A stretch of 44,175 bases of DNA, taken from NCBI GenBank assembly GCA_020433455.1, contig JAGRCP010000088.1, positions 1 through 44,175 of the forward strand. The letters run 5' to 3'. Shown here piece after piece: positions 39,586 through 44,175 of the stretch. The first letter of the stretch is position 1. The number at the start of each line of letters is the position of its first letter. Origin of the DNA: Caldilineaceae bacterium (GTDB lineage: Bacteria; Chloroflexota; Anaerolineae; Caldilineales; Caldilineaceae). Below the pieces are notes generated by a model. It was given only the letters and a program-made list of their open reading frames with translations, had not been told where the DNA came from and searched no databases. The translations under genes and the position numbers were made by a program.

Positions 39586-41259
39586 TTAACCATTCACACA
39601 TGTGTTTGAATTCGATGTACTATGAAATGGATAGAGATGAAGGTGCACGCCGTCGATCTTGTCGAGGTAGTTTTCGGTACGCTCCACGCCTCCCTGGTAT
39701 AGAACCCGGGTGCTCTTGAGTGTATTGATGAATATGATCCACCAGGAACGCGTGATCTGTTCATCGGGTTGAGGATCATCGGGATCAGCCGGTGAGCTGA
39801 GGAAGACCGGGCCGCCGATAAAGAGTCTGGCAGAGGGATCGTTTTCCTTGATGGCGTCAATGACATTATTGATGTAATAGGCAGTAATGTCCGGATTCAG
39901 TTGGACAGTCCCCGTATATGTCTCTGTGATAGTCTCCCCAGGATTTTCCGGATCCTCCACTTCTATCGTGCCCTCGACCGGGGCGTCTCCACAGCCGCCA
40001 AGGTCCGGCTCGTTGAGTACGAACCAAACGCGCCCTCGGAGACCGTGTTCATAGTCACGCCGTGCCACATCAGCTACAGTATTGCGGATAGGAGTTTCAC
40101 CGGTGCCAAGATGTTGCGCGTCCAGCGTACACCATATCATACGCACATAGGGCGGCGGGGATGCGGAATCGCCCACATCCAGCTCATCCCACTGCCAATA
40201 GGCCGGCGCATCCACAGGAACCGCCGTCGACGGCGTCGAGTTGACCAATTCGCTCTCATTACCGAAGTAACGCTGGTTATTGGTATACGCGAACGAGTCT
40301 CCGTGAGTGAATAGCCAGTTATAATGCCAATCAAAATCAAGGGAGTCCAGATTCATGCCATATTGGTTATCCAAAACGCCATTCACCTGGTTATATGGAA
40401 CATCTGTCAGATTATTCAACTGTATTATATCCCAATTCTGCCAGGCGTCACCGATGCCGACGGGACCATATGTGATCTGGATGCCGGGAACGAAGATAAT
40501 CGGGAGATAGAGCTGTTGCGCTATTGACGTCATCATCGGCTCTGCCACAGCGGCGCTGGTCACCGCTGCAACCAACGGCGGTGGATCCAGGTAGGTACGA
40601 TCCAGCGGGATTGTCACCTCGGCAGCCGATGCCAGGCCAGAGGACTCCATCAGTTCATAGGTCGTCATTTCGCCGGGCAGTTCCGGCGGGGGCAACGGGC
40701 TCTCCGGTGCAGGCGACCGGTCGCAGCCCGGACCGTCAAACATCACGCTGAAGGTCGTCCGGTTTTGCCCTGCCTTCATCTGCACCTGAATCGGTTCACT
40801 CGGGTCGAAGCTGCTTACCGTCATGGCAAAGATATCCTCCGCGCCTTGACTGAAGCCGTCGAACTCGGCCGCGTACTTGATAGACGCAAAGCCGGGATTG
40901 CCGTGCTCGTTGGTCCACTCCACACGGTAATCGCCCAGCGCGCCGGGAATGACCACATCGTCGGCGGGCGCGACGGGCGTCCAGCCGCCTGTGCCGAAGG
41001 CAACGTAGCTGATGTCCTTCTTGTTCACGTTGGTGACGCGCCAGGTGAGGGTGGTTGTGCCGTCCGGCTGGGTCACATAGCCGAAAAGCGCAAGGGTGAA
41101 GCCGTCCAGGGTTTGATTGAAACAGGCCGTTTCCGGTTCGGGTAAAGGGGATTGAAGACGAAAGGCTGCCTGCAAGCGCACTTGCAGCAGCGCCGCGAGG
41201 ACAAACAGGGCCGTGCCTGCCAAGGCCAGGCTTATACGACGTTCGCGCGAAGGTTTCAT
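39586..41259 (-). CDS. Large secreted glycoside-hydrolase-like protein, copy B (N-terminal part)
   Basis: A 557-aa open part. MKPSRERRISLALAGTALFV is the signal peptide (ATG 41259, AGGAG six bases upstream). The N-terminal module (ETACFNQTLDGFTL to FDGPGCD) is nearly identical to copy A. After a short Pro-rich linker the sequence is unlike copy A: no jelly-roll region, then a hydrolase-like barrel with WFVLNEPDLGG as acid/base candidate and LFIGGPVFLSSP. The frame stops at TAA (39586) after NTCVNG, and the same frame carries on for 194 more codons. The intact gene would encode about 751 residues. Confidence 0.82.
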   Translation of the reverse strand: MKPSRERRISLALAGTALFVLAALLQVRLQAAFRLQSPLPEPETACFNQTLDGFTLALFGYVTQPDGTTTLTWRVTNVNKKDISYVAFGTGGWTPVAPADDVVIPGALGDYRVEWTNEHGNPGFASIKYAAEFDGFSQGAEDIFAMTVSSFDPSEPIQVQMKAGQNRTTFSVMFDGPGCDRSPAPESPLPPPELPGEMTTYELMESSGLASAAEVTIPLDRTYLDPPPLVAAVTSAAVAEPMMTSIAQQLYLPIIFVPGIQITYGPVGIGDAWQNWDIIQLNNLTDVPYNQVNGVLDNQYGMNLDSLDFDWHYNWLFTHGDSFAYTNNQRYFGNESELVNSTPSTAVPVDAPAYWQWDELDVGDSASPPPYVRMIWCTLDAQHLGTGETPIRNTVADVARRDYEHGLRGRVWFVLNEPDLGGCGDAPVEGTIEVEDPENPGETITETYTGTVQLNPDITAYYINNVIDAIKENDPSARLFIGGPVFLSSPADPDDPQPDEQITRSWWIIFINTLKSTRVLYQGGVERTENYLDKIDGVHLHLYPFHSTSNSNTCVNG

Positions 41260-41473
41260 CATTGTCTCCTGATGGTGAAGGGGGAAATCCAATGTCGGGA
41301 CGGTGAACCATTCGGCTAAAACAAAACACCCACAGCCTTATGGCCGCGGGTGCAGGAAAAGAATGGTGCGGCGTCAGGGGTTGCTGCCATCGTCATATTC
41401 TGTTGTCAGGTACAGTAGCATATCCCCCCCGTGTCAAGGGCGGCGAGCAATTTATTGCAATTTTGTAAGGAGA
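40690..41473 (-). repeat. Duplicated cassette, copy B
   Basis: Partner of 36669-37474. The 5' boundary is the same gtaaggaga; downstream it ends in the Pro-rich linker, which in copy B lacks about 15-20 bp. It carries CAA at the codon that is TAA in copy A. Confidence 0.85.
41314..41352 (-). terminator. Decayed leader hairpin with T run in front of copy B
   Basis: Same element as 37312-37348, but the stem has two A-C mismatches. No minus-strand gene is seen upstream of it, so here it can only be a leader element or a duplicated relic. Confidence 0.45.
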
Positions 41474-41651
41474 ATGCAACAAATTTGCGCTGGTATCGGA
41501 AAGATTGTAAGCCGGTCCAAGGCAAAACAACGCAACGCTCCGCCGGGCGGGGCGGTCAGCCCGATCGCCCTGTCAAATCAACACAGTTCTTCCCCACCCC
41601 GCCACTCCGCATCATCGCAACCCCGCCTCCCAAAAAATTCCCGTGCACGAG
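41474..41651. other. Intergenic stretch before the iolB promoter
   Basis: I see no gene or clear signal between the end of the duplicated cassette and the iolB promoter. Confidence 0.5.
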
Positions 41652-41680
41652 TTGACTTTCACCACCAAGCTGCTTATAGT
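41652..41680 (+). promoter_or_regulatory. Sigma-70-like promoter for iolB
   Basis: -35 TTGACT (41652-41657), 17-bp spacer, -10 TATAGT (41675-41680). This leaves a leader of about 100 nt before the iolB start. Confidence 0.65.
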
Positions 41681-41788
41681 TGCAGGGAGGCAAATTACTC
41701 CCAATGCAAACCCAACTGTCCGGCACTCAGCAAGCGGGTTGATCCCACATGCGACAATTACCGGACCCCGCGCGGAAGGACCTGATCG

Positions 41789-42685
41789 ATGCAGCAGTAT
41801 ACGGCCGATAATCTGGTCATCCATCCCGGCAGCCATGCCGACCCCCAGGTCATCGTGGACGTGACGCCCCAGGCGGCCGGCTGGGGGACCATCCACTTCC
41901 AGGCGCGTCGTCTTGCCGCGGACGCGACCTGGCGCTTTGACTGCGGCGAAAACGAACTGGCCCTGGTCATGCTGGGCGGCGTGGTGGACGTGGCCTCGAA
42001 CCGGGGCGACTGGCACGACGTGGGCGGGCGCGCAAACGTCTTCGCCGGGCTGCCCCACGCGCTCTACCTGCCGCCGGGCACGGAATTCACCGTCACCGCA
42101 CGGACCGACTGCGAGTTTGCTGTGGCCTGGGTAGCGTCTAACGCGGCCCATTCACCGGCGCTGGTGACGCCGGCGGACGTACCCGTGGAGATCCGGGGCG
42201 GCGATCACGCCACGCGCCAGATCAACCAAATCATGCCGCCCGGTTTCCCCTGCGAACGGCTGGTGCTGGTGGAGGTCTACACGCCCGGCGGCAACTGGTC
42301 CAGCTATCCGCCCCACAAGCACGATGTCCACCGCACCGACGCGGCCGGCAACATCATAGAAGCCGACCTGGACGAGACCTACTATTACAAAATTGACCGC
42401 GCCGAAGGCTACGCGATTCAACGCGTCTACACCGACGATGATTCGCCCCTCCAGCAGGCAGGCCGGCCTATCGACGCCACGGTCATTGCGCGCAACGACG
42501 ATGTGGTCCTCATCCCCGAAGGCTATCATCCCGTTTCCTGCCCGGTGGGCTACACGGCCTACTATCTCAACGTGCTGGCCGGCAGCGCGCAGAGCCTAGC
42601 CGCGGTGGACGATCCGGCATACGCCTGGATCAAGGATTCGTACGCCGACGTAGATCCGCGCCTGCCCATCTATGCGATCGCATAA
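41789..42685 (+). CDS. iolB: 5-deoxy-glucuronate isomerase IolB
   Basis: Converts 5-deoxy-D-glucuronate to 2-deoxy-5-keto-D-gluconate in myo-inositol catabolism. The 298-aa protein has the IolB bicupin pattern: TIHFQARRL and CGENELALVML in the first half, then SSYPPHKHDV (metal-binding His), LDETYYYKI, GYAIQRVYTDD, VLIPEGYHPVSCPVGYTAYYLNVLAG. AAGGA eight bases before the ATG and the promoter at 41652 support the start. The product is the substrate of IolC, encoded 352 bp downstream. Confidence 0.95.
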   Translation: MQQYTADNLVIHPGSHADPQVIVDVTPQAAGWGTIHFQARRLAADATWRFDCGENELALVMLGGVVDVASNRGDWHDVGGRANVFAGLPHALYLPPGTEFTVTARTDCEFAVAWVASNAAHSPALVTPADVPVEIRGGDHATRQINQIMPPGFPCERLVLVEVYTPGGNWSSYPPHKHDVHRTDAAGNIIEADLDETYYYKIDRAEGYAIQRVYTDDDSPLQQAGRPIDATVIARNDDVVLIPEGYHPVSCPVGYTAYYLNVLAGSAQSLAAVDDPAYAWIKDSYADVDPRLPIYAIA

Positions 42686-42686
42686 C

Positions 42687-42802
42687 GTAGGGACCGGCCT
42701 CCGTGCCGGTCCGCCGCACCGGCAACCGGATCGCCCGGTCTTGTCGCGGGTAAAAAAATCGTCGCGGCACGAAGGCGGGAGGGCACGGAGGCCGGTCCCT
42801 AC
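42687..42802. repeat. 21-bp perfect inverted repeat around a 74-bp core
   Basis: The arms 42687-42707 and 42782-42802 are exact complements, beginning gtagggaccggcc. The inner sequence has further short GC-rich palindromes. The arm sequence is the same ggaccggc/gccggtcc palindrome found in each following 74-bp unit. It resembles dispersed REP-like elements. Confidence 0.8.
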
Positions 42803-42815
42803 TACGGACACGCGC

Positions 42816-43037
42816 ATGACACAACCATTCGACCTGCTCGGCGTAACGGACCGGCACGGGGGCCGGTCCCTACTATTACGGATACGCGCATGACACAATC
42901 ATTCGACCTCCTCGGCGTGACGGACCGGCACGGGGGCCGGTCCCTACTATTACGGATACGCGCACGACACAATCATTCGACCTCCTCGGCGTAACGGACC
43001 GGCACGGGGGCCGGTCCCTACTATTACGGATACGCGC
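42816..43037 (+). repeat. Three 74-bp tandem repeats carrying the iolC start
   Basis: Units begin at 42816, 42890 and 42964, each exactly 74 bp, and the true iolC start at 43038 is the next in phase. Each unit opens with the first eight codons of iolC (M-T-Q-S/P-F-D-L-L) and then holds an 8-bp-stem palindrome ggaccggc/gccggtcc. Unit 1 encodes a 25-residue peptide whose TGA overlaps the next ATG (ATGA). In unit 3 the ATG has become ACG, which also destroys the stop of the unit 2 peptide; that frame then ends at TAA 42992-42994. Confidence 0.92.
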
Positions 43038-44054
43038 ATGACACAATCATTCGACCTGCTCAGCATGGGCCGCTCCAGCATCGATCTCTATGCCAACGAT
43101 GTGGGCGTACCCTTTGTGGACATCAAGAGCTTTGCCGCCTATGTGGGCGGCTGTCCCACCAATGTGGCGGTAGGCGGCCGGCGGCTGGGCTTGCGCACGG
43201 CCCTGCTCACCGCGGTGGGGGAAGACAAAGTCGGCGACTTTATCCTCCATTTTCTGGACGAAGAGGACGTAACGACTGACTTTATCCCCCGCAAGCCGGG
43301 CCGACGCACCAGCGCGGTGGTGCTGGGCATCGAGGGGCCGGAAACCTTTCCCCTCACCTACTACCGGGACAACTGCGCGGACAACGCGCTCGACATGGAC
43401 GATGTTCGGGCCGCGCCCGTGGCCACAAGCCGGGTTCTCCTCATCAGCGGCACCGGCCTGAGCCAGGAGCCCAGCCGCAGCGCCACGCTCTACGCGGCCG
43501 AAACCGCGCAAGCCGCGGGCGCGACCGTGGTCCTGGACCTGGACTTCCGCCCCGACCAGTGGCCCGATCCCCGGGCCTATGCCGTCAACGTGCGTCTGGC
43601 CCTGCGCCTCACGGACGTGGTGCTGGGCACGGATGACGAAATCAACGCGGCCCTGCTCAGCGACGCCGATCAAATCGAACTCACCCACTCCCAAATTTCC
43701 GACGCGCGGGTGGCAGGCGATGTGGAGCAGGCCATCCATGCGCTCATGGAGCTGGGGCCGGGGGTGTTGCTGCGGAAGCGGGGGCCCGACGGAGCAAGCG
43801 TCTATGAACGCGGCCTGGACGAGACCATCCTGCGCACGGACGTGTCCGGCTTCCCGGTAGACGTATACAACATTCTGGGTGCGGGCGACGCCTTTGCCGC
43901 GGGCGCAATCTACGGCTACGTCCAAGGCTGGGATTGGCCCCGGGCCGCCCGCCTGGCCAACGCCTGCGGGGCCATCGTCGTCACCAAGCACGGTTGCGCC
44001 AACTTTACGCCGACCCTGGAAGAGGTAGAGGCGTTTGTGGCCGAGCGGGGTTGA
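43038..44054 (+). CDS. iolC: 5-dehydro-2-deoxygluconokinase IolC
   Basis: PfkB/ribokinase-family kinase that phosphorylates 2-deoxy-5-keto-D-gluconate with ATP, the step after IolB. MTQSFDLLSMGRSSIDLYAN, YVGGCPTNVAVGGRRLGL and the C-terminal ATP/anion-hole motif LGAGDAFAAGAI are all present; DGASVYERG and LDLDFRPDQW also fit IolC. At 338 aa it is full length. The start is the last of four phased copies of the same 5' end; the codons after LL (AGC ATG GGC) diverge from the repeats, which confirms 43038 as the real start. No Shine-Dalgarno is visible in front of it. Confidence 0.95.
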   Translation: MTQSFDLLSMGRSSIDLYANDVGVPFVDIKSFAAYVGGCPTNVAVGGRRLGLRTALLTAVGEDKVGDFILHFLDEEDVTTDFIPRKPGRRTSAVVLGIEGPETFPLTYYRDNCADNALDMDDVRAAPVATSRVLLISGTGLSQEPSRSATLYAAETAQAAGATVVLDLDFRPDQWPDPRAYAVNVRLALRLTDVVLGTDDEINAALLSDADQIELTHSQISDARVAGDVEQAIHALMELGPGVLLRKRGPDGASVYERGLDETILRTDVSGFPVDVYNILGAGDAFAAGAIYGYVQGWDWPRAARLANACGAIVVTKHGCANFTPTLEEVEAFVAERG

Positions 44055-44157
44055 GCGATTGGCGATTAGGCGATTGAGAGATTGATTCGACGTCCAATCT
44101 CCAATCTCCAATCTTTAATCTCCCAATCTCCAATCTTTAATCTTTAATCTTTAATAC
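44055..44157. repeat. Convergent 7-bp repeat arrays behind iolC
   Basis: Directly after the iolC TGA come gcgattg, gcgatta, gcgattg, agagatt units (44055-44083). After a short centre they are followed by about nine units of ccaatct/ttaatct (44094-44157, one unit 8 bp). The second set is the complement of the first type (agattgg), so the arms can pair. Same layout as 2845-3016 with another unit sequence. The rest of the window to 44175 shows nothing. Confidence 0.85.
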
Positions 44158-44175
44158 TACAACGAGACTTTGAAA

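Noticed and set aside
42672-42893. A 73-codon gene upstream of iolC
   Set aside because: It is made of the palindromic element plus one copy of the iolC start repeat. No independent protein family is visible.
42816-43037. CRISPR array
   Set aside because: The 74-bp units are contiguous with no unique spacers, and there are no cas genes.

Overview
The window (44.2 kb, GC-rich) looks like a chromosomal segment of an uncultured or little-studied Chloroflexota bacterium, perhaps Caldilineae or Anaerolineae. This is an inference from three things: secreted proteins with Y-L/F-P-L/I anchor-like motifs and long Thr-Pro linkers; 3'-flanking arrays of 7-bp repeats; and the gene mix. No rRNA or other phylogenetic marker is present to prove it.

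Layout. (1) 0.25-13.5 kb, minus strand: coiled-coil protein - selB - aldo/keto reductase - glgX - pta - polX - SH3 lipoprotein - ligA, a mostly housekeeping run of DNA repair, acetyl-phosphate and glycogen genes plus the selenocysteine elongation factor. (2) 13.7-19.9 kb, plus strand: two glycosyltransferases, a Gfo/Idh/MocA oxidoreductase and a secreted glycoside-hydrolase-like protein on a Thr-Pro linker, closed by a strong bidirectional terminator. (3) 20.0-31.5 kb: a NhaA antiporter fused to a cysteine-free thioredoxin-fold domain, an MDR oxidoreductase, tRNA-Gly(CCC) with its own consensus promoter and terminator, nei, a MoxR/CoxE pair divergent from xdhC, then a PLP enzyme and a D-amino-acid-dehydrogenase-like flavoprotein. 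Next comes an AT-richer higBA toxin-antitoxin insert flanked by a second, 95% identical copy of the flavoprotein's 3' end. (4) 31.6-41.3 kb, minus strand: a duplicated array of secreted proteins (glycoside-hydrolase-like, beta-propeller, BNR/Asp-box). Two of these share a nearly identical promoter plus signal peptide plus N-terminal cassette on unlike C-terminal parts. Each of these two big genes carries one in-frame TAA, and a 3' remnant of a second propeller gene survives. (5) 41.7-44.2 kb, plus strand: iolB and iolC for myo-inositol catabolism. They are separated by a palindromic element and by three 74-bp tandem repeats that each repeat the iolC translation start.

The most unusual items are the cassette-sharing secreted array (31.6-41.5 kb), the repeated iolC start, the higBA insert between two copies of a gene end, the inverted heptamer arrays that directly follow the stop codons of polX and iolC, and the NhaA fusion whose thioredoxin domain has no cysteine. 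All functions are assigned by reading motifs and remembered family features; no database search was run.
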